Virus record (IMG/VR): IMGVR_UViG_3300044701_002419
Coordinates: 1-29,813 of that record
DNA: 29,813 nt
Strand: one strand, 5' to 3'
DNA from: a virus
Shown here one piece after another: positions 20,347-29,651 of this stretch. Within the stretch, counting starts at the first letter, position 1. Every line of letters starts with the position of its first letter. The position numbers were made by a program, and so were the translations under genes. Below the pieces are notes generated by a model, which saw only the letters and a program-made list of their open reading frames with translations, searched no databases and was not told the origin of the DNA.

Positions 20347-20626
20347 GTTCGTTCATGTCCATGCCCGGAAAGGGCGGCTTGCTGAGCGAGGCAGTCGCTT
20401 GCCGCAGGGCCGGGGCCAGCAGACGCGCTCGGTCAATCGGCACCTTGATGACCGCGAGAATCAAGACGCTGACAATGTTGTTGGTGACGGCCACGATAAA
20501 GGCTTTCTCGCCCATACGCAAGCCAGCCAGCGTCAGCACCCAGCCCAGCACCAAGTGTGCGCCGAGCATCACCCAGAGCAGGTCAAGGTCGCCGTCCTTG
20601 GTGCGAAACAAAGTGCCGTTGCTCAT
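20339..20626 (-). CDS. Holin, two transmembrane segments, 95 aa
   Basis: Two hydrophobic helices at residues about 16-36 (LLWVMLGAHLVLGWVLTLAG) and 42-62 (AFIVAVTNNIVSVLILAVIK) are separated by a short charged loop. A polar C-terminal tail (DRARLLAPALRQATASL...) follows. Directly upstream of the amidase, this fits a pore-forming holin timing lysis. ATG 20626 overlaps the upstream stop as ATGA. The other membrane protein in the cassette (21351-21674) might be an antiholin or a second holin. Confidence 0.8.
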   Translation of the reverse strand: MSNGTLFRTKDGDLDLLWVMLGAHLVLGWVLTLAGLRMGEKAFIVAVTNNIVSVLILAVIKVPIDRARLLAPALRQATASLSKPPFPGMDMNEHD

Positions 20627-21354
20627 TTGCGCTTAGCCCTGTTGAGTCTTTCGAGGAACTCCTCGGCGCTGACGGGAACTGGCTGTTGCTCTGGGTACAA
20701 TCCAAACATCTTCCGGAGGGGATGGCCACGGAACACGCGACTCTTATCGGCTAGCATCGTTTTTGCAAGCTGAGATGTAGCTCGCCTTGAATCAAGCGAA
20801 GAAGAGCCAAAGTAGTCCTGAGCAACATTTCTAAACCTTTCTTTGGCATTAGCCGTATCAGCCGGACTTCCGGTCTTGGAAAGAAAGTCAAAAACTCTGG
20901 CAAACAAATCTGCCTCTGTTTCTTTTCCATAGAACGGGAACCCGGAGCCGGGCATTGGCCTGCGCTCTGGCTCCTTATTCTGCATCCTATGGGCTGCCTC
21001 GTGAAGCAGTGTCATTCTGTCAGACATTGGGCGCTCCTTGTAGTCCTGCGCCTTTGCGCCACTCATTCCAATGTAATCGGCTCGCGGGACATAGACGCCG
21101 GCCGAGCCGGGGATTGTTCTGTCTCCGAGGGAACCGGGAACGCCAACCATCCTAAATGCGCTATCTGCCGTGGGACTAGCGAAAAGGTCGGCAATCTTTT
21201 TATTGGTACCGGGGACGGTATTGCCTCTCGCCGCAGGAGCAGCGCTTCCATACCGACTACCAGAGTTATCGGCTTGCGCAACCCCTGTCGCATCGGCTGG
21301 CATATTGCTGCCAGTAAACAGCGCTCGAAGTTTCTTGAGCAGTTCCGGGTTCAC
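20623..21354 (-). CDS. HExxH metallopeptidase-like protein in the lysis cassette
   Basis: A 243-aa protein with LLHEAAHRM (HEAAH at 118-122) and, about 25 residues later, KETEADLFARVF with Glu145/Glu147 as a possible third zinc ligand, as in gluzincins. The first 100 residues are Gly/Ser/Pro/Asn-rich and look disordered or linker-like. The C-terminus is basic. The start is GTG 21354 in a GTGA overlap. The gene is visibly less GC-rich than its neighbours, which may mark later acquisition. It could process a virion or host protein, or belong to the polyvalent virion proteins. Confidence 0.65.
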   Translation of the reverse strand: MNPELLKKLRALFTGSNMPADATGVAQADNSGSRYGSAAPAARGNTVPGTNKKIADLFASPTADSAFRMVGVPGSLGDRTIPGSAGVYVPRADYIGMSGAKAQDYKERPMSDRMTLLHEAAHRMQNKEPERRPMPGSGFPFYGKETEADLFARVFDFLSKTGSPADTANAKERFRNVAQDYFGSSSLDSRRATSQLAKTMLADKSRVFRGHPLRKMFGLYPEQQPVPVSAEEFLERLNRAKRK

Positions 21355-21674
21355 TCCCCCTCCAAGCGCCCTTCGAGGTGCGCCATGCGAGACGTGGTAT
21401 CGCGAATCAGGTTGTAGATGTGGCCGATGTCCTCGCGCATGTGGCCGAAGTCCTTGCTGACCTCGTTGCGCAGCAGGCTGATGTCCCGCTCCATCGCTTT
21501 CACCATCCCGCGCAGCATCCCGTAGCTGACAGCGGCGCTAATGGACGCCGCCACCAACGGGATGACTAGCCCGAGGATACCGACGGGGTCGCTGGTCGGC
21601 GTCGCGGCTTGAATCGCGGCGCTCCCAAGCCCAGAGATGACCCCAATCGACAGTGCGTATCCGGCAAGGTTCAT
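21351..21674 (-). CDS. Membrane protein with coiled-coil tail, 107 aa
   Basis: Two hydrophobic segments (residues about 4-24 and 31-54, VGILGLVIPLVAASISAAVS) are followed by a helical heptad region (MERDISLLRNEVSKDFGHMREDIGHIYNLI). This arrangement occurs in phage lysis cassettes, as holin-like or spanin-assisting proteins, and in ejection proteins. ATG 21674 overlaps the upstream stop (ATGA). It is the first small gene after the 1561-aa virion protein. Exact role unresolved between second holin, antiholin and accessory ejection protein. Confidence 0.65.
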   Translation of the reverse strand: MNLAGYALSIGVISGLGSAAIQAATPTSDPVGILGLVIPLVAASISAAVSYGMLRGMVKAMERDISLLRNEVSKDFGHMREDIGHIYNLIRDTTSRMAHLEGRLEGE

Positions 21675-24600
21675 CGCTTCCTCTCCGGTCGACGAATCCC
21701 TCGCGCTTCCATCTCGTAAGTGCTGAACCGGCGCTCGTCCTCAACCATACTCTTAATCAAGTCTCGCTTGGTGTCTTCGTCTGCAGAGAGATAGTACGAC
21801 GACGTGAAGAGCTGCTGCAGTGACTGCCGCACCCGCTTCCCGGCGTCGCGCTGACGGGTCTGGTACTGTTCAATCGGTTCGTTCTTCCAGCGAGCCATCG
21901 GTCCAATCTCCACGCCCATCCGGGACACCTCGGCCAGCGTCGGGTCAGCGCGGCGCAGGTCGCCAAAGGCAAACCCAATCTCCGACCCGTAGCGCATCGG
22001 CTCCCCGAAGACGTTCAGCCGTGCCGGAACACTGCGAGACAGGCCCGGCACTCGCGCTGCAATCGCCTGCCCAATCGTCTCCGGACGGCGCACCACATCG
22101 TCCGTCATGCGCGTCGCTTGTGCCAACGCGGACGGAACGAACGACCCCGCCTGACTGCGAAGGAAGCGCTCGGACTCCTTGATACCGCCCGTCACCGCTT
22201 CCAGCGCCTCCTTCGGCCCGGTCACCATCGGCTGGTTCAGCATCCCCTTCGCCGTGGCCGTTGCGAAGTACGGCGCAAGGCTGCCCAAATCATCCGGGAT
22301 GTCCTCGCGCTCGGCGTTCTGTTTCATCGCCGCCGCCATCGTGAGTACGGCACCAAGCGGCGCAATCTGTCCAACGGGCAGCCACTGCCCACCCAGCAGG
22401 AGCGAGTTCGGCTTGCGACCCTCGGCCGCCCACTGCTCGCGCCCCGCCTCGTCGTCCGGCAGTTCGCCGGTCAGGATGCCACGCTCGTAGAGATACCAGC
22501 CCAGCCCAAAAAGGCCGATGCCAAGTCCCTGCGACATCAGCGTCTCAATCATGCGACGCTGCTCGTTGCGCACCGCTGCGAGCGTCTCCTTGGGCACCTC
22601 GCCAGCGAGCTTCTCGTCTGCCGCCTGCTGTATCAGCTTTGTCCAGTTCGCCAGTCGCTTGGCCCCAATCCCGAGGCCAACCCCCGGCGTCGCTTCGGCC
22701 AAGCGCGTCATGATGTTGGCCGGGGTGCGGCGGAACGGGAGCAGGGTGTTCAGCGCCGCTTCGACCTCGGCACCAGCTCCGATACCCTTCTGGGCATAGC
22801 GACCAGCAATCCCGACCGCACCAGACAGCGCCTCGGCCAGCGCCCCCTCGTTCGTGAACGTCAGGCGCTCCGACTGTGCAATCGCTTCGGCCACCATCTC
22901 ATCCGTCGGAGACTTCAGCAGCTGCTGGACACGGTTGTCAAAGGCGTTACCACGCAACCCCTCGCGGGTCGCCTGTATTCTGGCGGCTTCGTCATACGCG
23001 CCACGGTATGCCATAGCACGGAACACACGGTCACTGGCTCCCGACAGACGCATGACGTACTTCTGATAAAAGTCTGCCATCGCATTAGCGCGGGGCATGT
23101 GCGGGAACAACGACGTGATGTTCACCTGCTGCGGCACGTCCATGCGGCGCAGGAAGTCCGGGTCCAGCTCGGCCTGCCGCACAAACTCAGCAAGGTTCTT
23201 GAACTGTCCGCGTTTGACATACTCCAAGCCCAGCATGTTCACGGCATCGCGCAGGCCGTTCTTGGCCCCCTCGCCCATCGCCCGGAACTCCTGCGCCCGT
23301 GGCATCGCCATCGTGCGGAACTGCTCCGGCCTCATGCCAACGCGCCCGCCCACATAGCGAGAGAGTACCGCGTCCGTTGCAGCGCCGCCAGCAGCTCGCA
23401 GCAGCGGCTGCACGATGACGCTGTTGCCGGTCGACAGCACGTCACGAGCGCGGCCAGCGAGGCCGGTGAGCAACCCGGCACGGCGCATCTGCGCCACCTG
23501 CCCCAGCCACGAGGTCTGTCGCAGCGACGCGATATACTGCAGCAGCTCCTTGCGCCCCGGCTCGCCCTTGTTCAGCAGGTTGGTGATGCGCATGCGCTGC
23601 TCCTGCGTCAGCATCTCCGCGCCCTTGACGCGCTCTGCCTTGAGCAGCCAGTAGGTCGGGTCGCTCGTCAGGTTCGCAAGGATTTTGTTGGCGTTCAGCG
23701 CCTGCGCCTGCGCCTTCCGCCCCGCCATAATCGTAGTCAGCAGCGCGGCGTTCTGTTTGTCGAGGTCATCAATCTGGTCGAGCAGCGCGTTCTTGCCTGC
23801 CACATCCGTCGGCTCCAGCGCCTTCAGGGCGTCAAGGTTGCGGCCAATCACCTCGGTGTTCTCTCGCACCAGCGAGGCAATCGCCAGCCCCTGCGCCCCG
23901 GTCATGTTCTTGGGCGCGATGCCTGCAAGGTTTTCGCGCTGCGTGTTGAGCAAGCGGGCCGCCTCACGCGACTCCTCCTGCCACGACTTGCGCGGCCCCA
24001 TGTTCGCACGAATCTCCGCAATACGCGGAGCCAGCCGGTCCTGCAGCGACGGCTCCAAGTTCATACGCTGCAACAAGTTCCGGTCTTGGTCGACAATCGC
24101 CTCCGCCGTCGGTGTCAGGGGCTGCCCAGCCCGAGACGCCATCTGCGCGTCAGGGATAGGCATGCCGCGCTTAACGCCCCGCACCGAGACACCCTCCACC
24201 GTCCCTGCCGTCGCAGCAAACGGATTGCGAGGGCTGAACGCAGATGCCTTCCCTGCCCGCGTTGCGATGCTTTCCAGCGCCTCGTTAAAACGCTCGGGGG
24301 CCACGTCGCCCGCCCGGCGCAGCAAGGACGCCCCACCCGTTGCACCAGCGCCAAGCAGCGCACCGGCCAGCGCCATGCCGGGGATGTCCTCCGGCTTCTC
24401 GGCGGCCGCTGCACCACCAATGCCGCCCAGCGCTGTTCCGCCAAGGGTGCTCGCCAGCGTTCGCAGCAGCGCCGGGTCGACCGCACCCAGCCGGTTGCGC
24501 AAACGCATCATCTCGCGCTCGCTAGCCCGGCGACCGGGTGCGCCAGCCTCCCGTGCAGCCCGGCGCTCGGCCTCATCAAGCGGCACAGGCGGCATCTCGG

Positions 24601-26356
24601 CCGCCAACTCCGGCCTCGGGCGCTCGCCAATGCGAGACGACAGGAGCGACGGCCGCTCCCGGCCACGGGCCACGCCCTCGCTCAGCTCCTGCATCGCAGT
24701 GTTGAGTTCGTCGAGGAACGCCTCGGCCTCGAACCGGGCGGGGTGGTTCTTGCTGCGCTTGAGCGCCGCCGAAACCGTGACTTCGCGCCCCGTCTGCGGG
24801 TTAATAAGCACAATCTGGTCGAGCGGCGTCTGCGCCATCTCGACAATGGCCTTGCGCCACCCGGACTCCATCGCCTCCAGTTGTCGCCCACGCCCCTCGC
24901 GCTGCATCGCCTCAATAAACTGGCCGCGCTCGGCCTCGGGCAGCTTATACCACGCCTCCATCGCCGCCAGCTGCCGCAGCGCACGGGTCTGCGCCCGGAG
25001 CATCGCCTTCGGGCCGACCTCGGTGGCGTCCGGCATCAAGCCCTGCGCCTTCCGAGACTCATAGTAGGTCATGAACGTCTCGAACTGACGCTGCTCCTGC
25101 TCCGACAGCTCGTCCCACGGCTTGCGCATCTCGTCCAAGAAACCGATGCGAGACTGCAGCTCACGCGCCTGCCGCTGCTGGCCCATGCGAGCCAGCTGCG
25201 ACGCCCGCTCGTCGAGCGCCTCCTGCAGGGAGCGCCGGGGAATCGGCGGCGGCGGGGGCCGGAAGCTCGGGCTACCCGGAAACCGGGACGGCTCCTCCTC
25301 CAGCGCCCGAATCCTCGCCGCACTCTCGGCTTCCCATGACGCCTGCCGGGCAGCAATCGCCTCGTCGAGGCTCTGCGCGTCTCGCAGCTGCTGCTCTGCG
25401 AGCGCCTCCCGCTCCTCGGCCACCGTCCGGGTGCGGAAGCGCGGGCTTTCCGGGGGGAACTTGGGGGCTGGCAGTGCCTTAGGGGGCTCAGGCGACACCG
25501 GAGCGCCCGGCTCCAGTCGCCGGACGGGCAGTTCGGTAGCCAGCGGCTCGCCGGTTCGTGCCCGACGGACTTGTGCAATCCCTTCAGTCAGCTCTCGTGC
25601 CCGTTCGGTTGCCGTAGGTGGCACCGGAGCACCAGCCGGAAGCGCTCGCAGGTAGAATGGGCTTGCCGTCGGCTCGCCAGTGCGAGCGCTGCGAACGGCG
25701 GCCAAGTCTTCGGTCAGGCGCTGCTCTGGGGTCGCCGGACGGCCGCCCCGAATCCTGCGAACGCCCGCCGCGCCAGTCCGCCCAACCACCCGAGCGGCCT
25801 GTCCAATCAGCTCGCCGCCCAGAATGTCGGTGGCCGCACGGCCAAGCGGGTTCTCGGCAATCCGCTGCGCGGCTGCCTGTGTCTTTTCCATCCCCGCCAT
25901 CCCAGCCCCGGTCGCTGCCAATCCTGCCAGCGACTCCTCGGGCCGCGAGGCCAGCGACTCAGCAAGGCCCAGCGTAGCGGCGGCATACGGCCCACCCAGC
26001 GCCGTGGCTGCGCCATAGCGTACAACCGCACCGCCAAGGCCAAGCCCAAGCGAGGTCTTTGGATAGTCCTCGCTCAGCCGCCGCCCTTCCTCCCGGTAGA
26101 CGCGCTCCACCTGTTCCATGCGCTGGCGCGGCGACTCCCCGCGAGCGGGGGCCGCGCCGGGAGAACCGGCAAACGCCATCCCTTCGACCACCGTTCGTGC
26201 CAGCGGTCCAAGGGTCGTCTCTAGCGCACCGGCAACGCGGCCGAGCAGGCCACGATTCTCTTCCTCTTCTTCCTGCTTGGGCGCAAACGGATTGTTTGGA
26301 GAGTACGAGCTACTGCGTGGAGCAAACGGATTCGTTGGCCGGTAGGGTGAAGTCAT
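21671..26356 (-). CDS. Large polyvalent/internal virion protein, 1561 aa
   Basis: A very long late protein probably packaged in and ejected from the virion. The N-terminus has NPFAP motifs (YRPTNPFAPRS, YSPNNPFAPKQ) and Gly/Ala-rich hydrophobic stretches. A duplicated segment follows (LTEDLAAVRSARTGEP... and LTEGIAQVRRARTGEP...), then long charged coiled coil. The C-terminal third carries LPFRRTPANIMTRLAEATPG near residue 1205 and a hydrophobic segment (GLGIGLFGLGWYLYERG) near 1280, resembling LPD38-type domains of large polyvalent proteins. No transglycosylase or protease motif was found. ATG 26356 overlaps the upstream stop (TAATG). It may help form the ejection channel or act in the infected cell. 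Confidence 0.75.
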   Translation of the reverse strand: MTSPYRPTNPFAPRSSSYSPNNPFAPKQEEEEENRGLLGRVAGALETTLGPLARTVVEGMAFAGSPGAAPARGESPRQRMEQVERVYREEGRRLSEDYPKTSLGLGLGGAVVRYGAATALGGPYAAATLGLAESLASRPEESLAGLAATGAGMAGMEKTQAAAQRIAENPLGRAATDILGGELIGQAARVVGRTGAAGVRRIRGGRPATPEQRLTEDLAAVRSARTGEPTASPFYLRALPAGAPVPPTATERARELTEGIAQVRRARTGEPLATELPVRRLEPGAPVSPEPPKALPAPKFPPESPRFRTRTVAEEREALAEQQLRDAQSLDEAIAARQASWEAESAARIRALEEEPSRFPGSPSFRPPPPPIPRRSLQEALDERASQLARMGQQRQARELQSRIGFLDEMRKPWDELSEQEQRQFETFMTYYESRKAQGLMPDATEVGPKAMLRAQTRALRQLAAMEAWYKLPEAERGQFIEAMQREGRGRQLEAMESGWRKAIVEMAQTPLDQIVLINPQTGREVTVSAALKRSKNHPARFEAEAFLDELNTAMQELSEGVARGRERPSLLSSRIGERPRPELAAEMPPVPLDEAERRAAREAGAPGRRASEREMMRLRNRLGAVDPALLRTLASTLGGTALGGIGGAAAAEKPEDIPGMALAGALLGAGATGGASLLRRAGDVAPERFNEALESIATRAGKASAFSPRNPFAATAGTVEGVSVRGVKRGMPIPDAQMASRAGQPLTPTAEAIVDQDRNLLQRMNLEPSLQDRLAPRIAEIRANMGPRKSWQEESREAARLLNTQRENLAGIAPKNMTGAQGLAIASLVRENTEVIGRNLDALKALEPTDVAGKNALLDQIDDLDKQNAALLTTIMAGRKAQAQALNANKILANLTSDPTYWLLKAERVKGAEMLTQEQRMRITNLLNKGEPGRKELLQYIASLRQTSWLGQVAQMRRAGLLTGLAGRARDVLSTGNSVIVQPLLRAAGGAATDAVLSRYVGGRVGMRPEQFRTMAMPRAQEFRAMGEGAKNGLRDAVNMLGLEYVKRGQFKNLAEFVRQAELDPDFLRRMDVPQQVNITSLFPHMPRANAMADFYQKYVMRLSGASDRVFRAMAYRGAYDEAARIQATREGLRGNAFDNRVQQLLKSPTDEMVAEAIAQSERLTFTNEGALAEALSGAVGIAGRYAQKGIGAGAEVEAALNTLLPFRRTPANIMTRLAEATPGVGLGIGAKRLANWTKLIQQAADEKLAGEVPKETLAAVRNEQRRMIETLMSQGLGIGLFGLGWYLYERGILTGELPDDEAGREQWAAEGRKPNSLLLGGQWLPVGQIAPLGAVLTMAAAMKQNAEREDIPDDLGSLAPYFATATAKGMLNQPMVTGPKEALEAVTGGIKESERFLRSQAGSFVPSALAQATRMTDDVVRRPETIGQAIAARVPGLSRSVPARLNVFGEPMRYGSEIGFAFGDLRRADPTLAEVSRMGVEIGPMARWKNEPIEQYQTRQRDAGKRVRQSLQQLFTSSYYLSADEDTKRDLIKSMVEDERRFSTYEMEARGIRRPERKR

Positions 26357-27108
26357 TAGGGCATTTCCTGACGAACCTTACGGGAAGCCTCTTCTTCGCT
26401 CATGCCGCTATTCACAAGCTCTTCCCAACGGTCGGCACGTTGAGCGTCCGTGTACATACTAGCGCCAGCAGGTTGACTGCGCGGCACGGGCCTAAACGAA
26501 CTATCTGCCGGAACGGGCCGGTTGCCAGCGGCCCTCACGCGACCCGACTGCCGCTGCTGCTCCGCCTCATACATCCCCGCCATTAACTCACGCGGGTCTT
26601 GCCGGGGGTTGCCGCGCCGCAGGCGGTCGAACGTTTCGGTCATACGCACGGCCGCCGCCTTCTCTTCCGGGGAGTTCGCCTGCGCTGCGAGCGTCGCGTT
26701 CCACCACGCCTCGGCGCTAGACAGGCGCTGCTGCGCCTTTTGCGCGTCACCGGGGCTGAGCTGGCGCGGCGCTGCGCTGCCACCAGCTTTCCTCTTTAAC
26801 TCTAACTCGGCTTCCGCATTGGCAACCCTGCGCCCTTCAAGGGCCAGCCTTGCGTTCTCACGCTCTTCGTCGGCCTTTCGCTGCGCATCTGCGATAGCCT
26901 TCGCCGCCGGGCCAAAGCGCTCCTCAAACTCCTTGGTCTGCAGGTCAAACTGCGACTGTGCCAGCGCATCACGCACCCTCTGCCGCTCCATCTCAGCCTT
27001 CCGCGCTTCTTCTTCGCGCTGCTGCCGCTGGTACTGCGCATACCCCTGCGCCCCACCGGCGACACCAGAGAGCGCGGCCTGCAGGGCGGTCATCAGTCCT
27101 CGTGCCAT
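26356..27108 (-). CDS. Internal virion-type protein, 250 aa
   Basis: The N-terminus has a glycine-rich amphipathic stretch (GLMTALQAALSGVAGGAQGY) then a long charged helix (RQQREEEARKAEMERQRVRD), the opening common in small ejection or internal virion proteins of short-tailed phages. More coiled coil follows, then a disordered Pro/Arg region and a C-terminal helix that looks UBA-like (RADRWEELVNSGMSEEEASR). ATG 27108 overlaps the upstream stop by one base. Its place between two long virion proteins supports an ejection role; no enzyme motif is seen. Confidence 0.7.
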   Translation of the reverse strand: MARGLMTALQAALSGVAGGAQGYAQYQRQQREEEARKAEMERQRVRDALAQSQFDLQTKEFEERFGPAAKAIADAQRKADEERENARLALEGRRVANAEAELELKRKAGGSAAPRQLSPGDAQKAQQRLSSAEAWWNATLAAQANSPEEKAAAVRMTETFDRLRRGNPRQDPRELMAGMYEAEQQRQSGRVRAAGNRPVPADSSFRPVPRSQPAGASMYTDAQRADRWEELVNSGMSEEEASRKVRQEMP

Positions 27109-29648
27109 TAGTAGTATCCGTAGGGGTTGTAGGTGTTTTCGCCAAACCGCAGAATCTCACCGAAGTCAATCGGGCTGTAGGAGTAATCCTCATTCCCGCT
27201 CGTCGGCCCCAGCGGATTGTTGTACGGATTGGTCGCTGGGGGATTATACGTCGGCGGCGTGTAAGCCGGAGGGGCAGCTGGCGGCGGGCTCGCCGGTGGC
27301 GGGCTGGCTGGAGGCGGACTAGCCGGAGGGGGGCTCGCCGGAGGAGTGCCCGCAGGCGGATTCCCTCCCATCATCGCTGCAAAGCCGGGGATGTTCTGCA
27401 TGAGCATCTGAATCACGGTACGACCCTGCGCCTGCATCGCCGGGTCATCAGCCCCCGCGAAAATCTGCGCCAGCTTGAAGGCCAAGTCCTGCTGGCCCTG
27501 CTGCTGCTGGTAACCGAAGCTCCGCCCGAACTGCGACTCGGCCTGCTCCAGCCGCGCCCGGTCCAGCGCCAGACTATCACTGAACTGCTGCTGCGCCTGC
27601 GAGATGCGCTCGCGGTCCACCGTGAAGCCCTCGCGCCGGAGCGCCTCGTCCGACGCCATCTGCTCGCGCTGGAACTTGAGCTGCTCTTCCTGTCGGAGCT
27701 TGTCAAAGTCAAACTGCTTGCCCTGCATCTCCAGCTGCTGCGCCAGCGAGTCCGCCCGATAGTCAATCTCAGCCTCGTCTCGCGCCTTCTGCAGGTCGAG
27801 CGTCTGGCCCGACCGCTCATACTCATTGGCAATCTGCTGCGCCCGCATGTCCAACTCGCGCTCAGAGATGCCGAGCTGCTGGAGCCGTCCGGCCCGCTGC
27901 TCCTCCAGCGTCCGAACGAAGCGCTGCTCCTCCGCGCCCAAGCTGGCGAGGAACTGGTCGTTCTGTTGCGTGGCCCGCTCCCGCTCGAAGTCGAGCTGGG
28001 CTTCCTGCCGGGCCTCGTCCGCGCTAATCTGGATGCCCTGCATCCGAAGCTGCTGTTCCAGCTGCTCGCCGCGATAGATAATCTCCGCATCGTCGCGGGC
28101 CTTCGTGTTAGAAATCTCGGTGCCACGCAGGCGGGCGTCTTCCTGAATCTGCAACGCTCGCAGGTCCAGCTCGCGGGTCGAAAGGCCCAGCTGCTGCAGG
28201 CGTCCATCGCGCTGCTCTTCGAGGTTTCGAGCAAACCGACCCTCTTCCGCGCCGAGCGAAGCGTAGAACTGCTCCTTCTGCTGCGTCAGGCGCTGGTCTT
28301 CCAGCTCATTCTGCGCCGCGTTCTGTGCTTCCGTGATATTGAGTCGGCGGTCTTCCTGCATGAGCTGCTGCGCCCGCATCCCAAGCTCTTGCGTCGAAAT
28401 CCCCAGCTGCTGGAGCCGGGACGCCTTCTGCTCGTCCAGCTGCAGGCCGAACTGCTCGCCCTGCTGGATGATACGCTGCCGCTCCAAGTCGTTCTGCGCG
28501 AGATTCTGCGCTTCGGTAATATCCATCTGGCGACCCTGCAGCTGCGCTTCCTGCTGCAACTGCTGCGCCCGAAGCCCGAGTTCCTGCGTGGAAATCCCGA
28601 ACTGCTGCAGGCGATTGGCTCGCTGTTCGTCCAGTTGCGCCTCGAACTGCGTCCCCTGCTGGGTGATGCGCTGCTGCTCCAGCTCGTTCTGGGCGAGGTT
28701 CTGCGCCTCGCTGATGTCCATTTGCCGACCCTGCAGCGCGGCCTCCTGCTGGAGCTGCTGTGCCCGCAGGCCCAGCTCCTGCGTCGAGATGCCGAACTGC
28801 TGCATCCGGGCCGCCTGCTGCTCGGAGAGCGACATCCCGAACTGCTCGGCCTCCTGCTGCAACTGGGCCGTCTTGATGCCCAGCTCCTGCTCGCCCAGCG
28901 CCTGCGTCCCGAGCTGGCCCGTGACGTTGGCCAGAATCCCCAGTGCAGACTCACGGCCCCGCTGACTGGCCTCGGCCTGTTGCTGCAGAAGCTGCGCCTC
29001 CAGCCCGGCCATCGCCCGTGACTGCTGGCCCGCAAGGTCACCCATCCGACCCGCGCCAATCGACGAGGCCGACAGCCCACGGCGGGCCAGCTCCTCGTCG
29101 AGCGCCTGCCGCTGCCCGGCGAACTCGGCCTGCAGGTTGCCCAGCTGCGCCTGCCGAAGCTGCTGGAACTCCTCAGTCGTGTAGCCCGAGGGCTGCTGGA
29201 ACTGCTGCTGTAGCTGGCTCTGGAGCTGGCTCAGGAGACCCTGATACGCCTGCTGTGGGGCACCGGTGCCAGCCTGCGGCTGCGGAGCCTGCGGTGCCGG
29301 GGCACCCTGCTGGCTCTCCATGACCATCTGGCCCCCGGGCTGCTGCGTCAGCTGCTGCTGAAGTTGCCGCATCATCGGCGGCTGCTGGGCCTGCTGAGTC
29401 TGCCCGGCAGGCTGCGCTGCCTGAGGGGCCGGACGGGCCTGCCCCGCCTGCTGCATCTGAGCGAAGGTCTGCGTCGGCGCAGCCTGCGCTTGCCCCTGCT
29501 GGGGCTGTTGGCCCTGCAGACGGCGACGGCGCTCCTCCTCCGTCTCGGCGCTTGGCTGCTGGCCGAACATCGTGCCGATGCCAGCCTGCGACCCCTGCTG
29601 GCCAGCGCCGGTAGTGCCGAACAGGTTCGAGTAGCTACTGGTTGCCAT
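27108..29648 (-). CDS. Long Gln-rich repeat coiled-coil virion protein, 846 aa
   Basis: Residues about 1-150 are Gln/Pro/Ala-rich and low-complexity. A coiled-coil core of about 550 residues follows, built of repeats with the signature LQQ(F/L)GISTQELGLRAQQL. Two copies are spaced exactly 65 residues, with later units of 72 and about 105 residues. The end has a PPASP tandem and a Tyr/Asn-rich tail (YNPPATNPYNNPLG, ENTYNPYGYY). No catalytic motif. The Ala/Gln/Leu heptads predict long rods, as in internal virion, tape-measure or fibre proteins. ATG 29648 follows the upstream TAA by 3 nt. The internal virion assignment comes from its neighbours. Confidence 0.75.
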   Translation of the reverse strand: MATSSYSNLFGTTGAGQQGSQAGIGTMFGQQPSAETEEERRRRLQGQQPQQGQAQAAPTQTFAQMQQAGQARPAPQAAQPAGQTQQAQQPPMMRQLQQQLTQQPGGQMVMESQQGAPAPQAPQPQAGTGAPQQAYQGLLSQLQSQLQQQFQQPSGYTTEEFQQLRQAQLGNLQAEFAGQRQALDEELARRGLSASSIGAGRMGDLAGQQSRAMAGLEAQLLQQQAEASQRGRESALGILANVTGQLGTQALGEQELGIKTAQLQQEAEQFGMSLSEQQAARMQQFGISTQELGLRAQQLQQEAALQGRQMDISEAQNLAQNELEQQRITQQGTQFEAQLDEQRANRLQQFGISTQELGLRAQQLQQEAQLQGRQMDITEAQNLAQNDLERQRIIQQGEQFGLQLDEQKASRLQQLGISTQELGMRAQQLMQEDRRLNITEAQNAAQNELEDQRLTQQKEQFYASLGAEEGRFARNLEEQRDGRLQQLGLSTRELDLRALQIQEDARLRGTEISNTKARDDAEIIYRGEQLEQQLRMQGIQISADEARQEAQLDFERERATQQNDQFLASLGAEEQRFVRTLEEQRAGRLQQLGISERELDMRAQQIANEYERSGQTLDLQKARDEAEIDYRADSLAQQLEMQGKQFDFDKLRQEEQLKFQREQMASDEALRREGFTVDRERISQAQQQFSDSLALDRARLEQAESQFGRSFGYQQQQGQQDLAFKLAQIFAGADDPAMQAQGRTVIQMLMQNIPGFAAMMGGNPPAGTPPASPPPASPPPASPPPASPPPAAPPAYTPPTYNPPATNPYNNPLGPTSGNEDYSYSPIDFGEILRFGENTYNPYGYY
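27283..27342 (-). repeat. Four 15-bp coding repeats (PPASP)
   Basis: Four tandem 15-bp units such as GGCGGGCTCGCCGGT (27283-27297) encode the proline-rich PPASP tract near the C-terminus of the 846-aa protein. Units differ at one to four positions. Confidence 0.8.
28191..28796 (-). repeat. 195-bp coiled-coil repeats in the 846-aa protein
   Basis: Units start at 28796, 28601 and 28406 (exact 195-bp spacing); the third is longer, 216 bp. Units 1 and 2 are the most alike, both in protein and over long runs of DNA. Confidence 0.75.
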
Positions 29649-29651
29649 TGA

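Noticed and set aside
22118-25339. Long plus-strand ORF (1073 codons) opposite the 1561-aa virion gene
   Set aside because: Composition (Arg/Leu/His/Gln) is that of an antisense shadow; no start signal and no domain.
28191-28796. Regular repeats that could suggest a CRISPR array
   Set aside because: Units are 195 bp, in frame and coding for coiled coil; no short repeat-spacer structure exists.
26958-29021. Plus-strand ORF (687 codons) with leucine-rich periodicity
   Set aside because: Its periodicity is the complement of the coiled-coil repeats on the minus strand.
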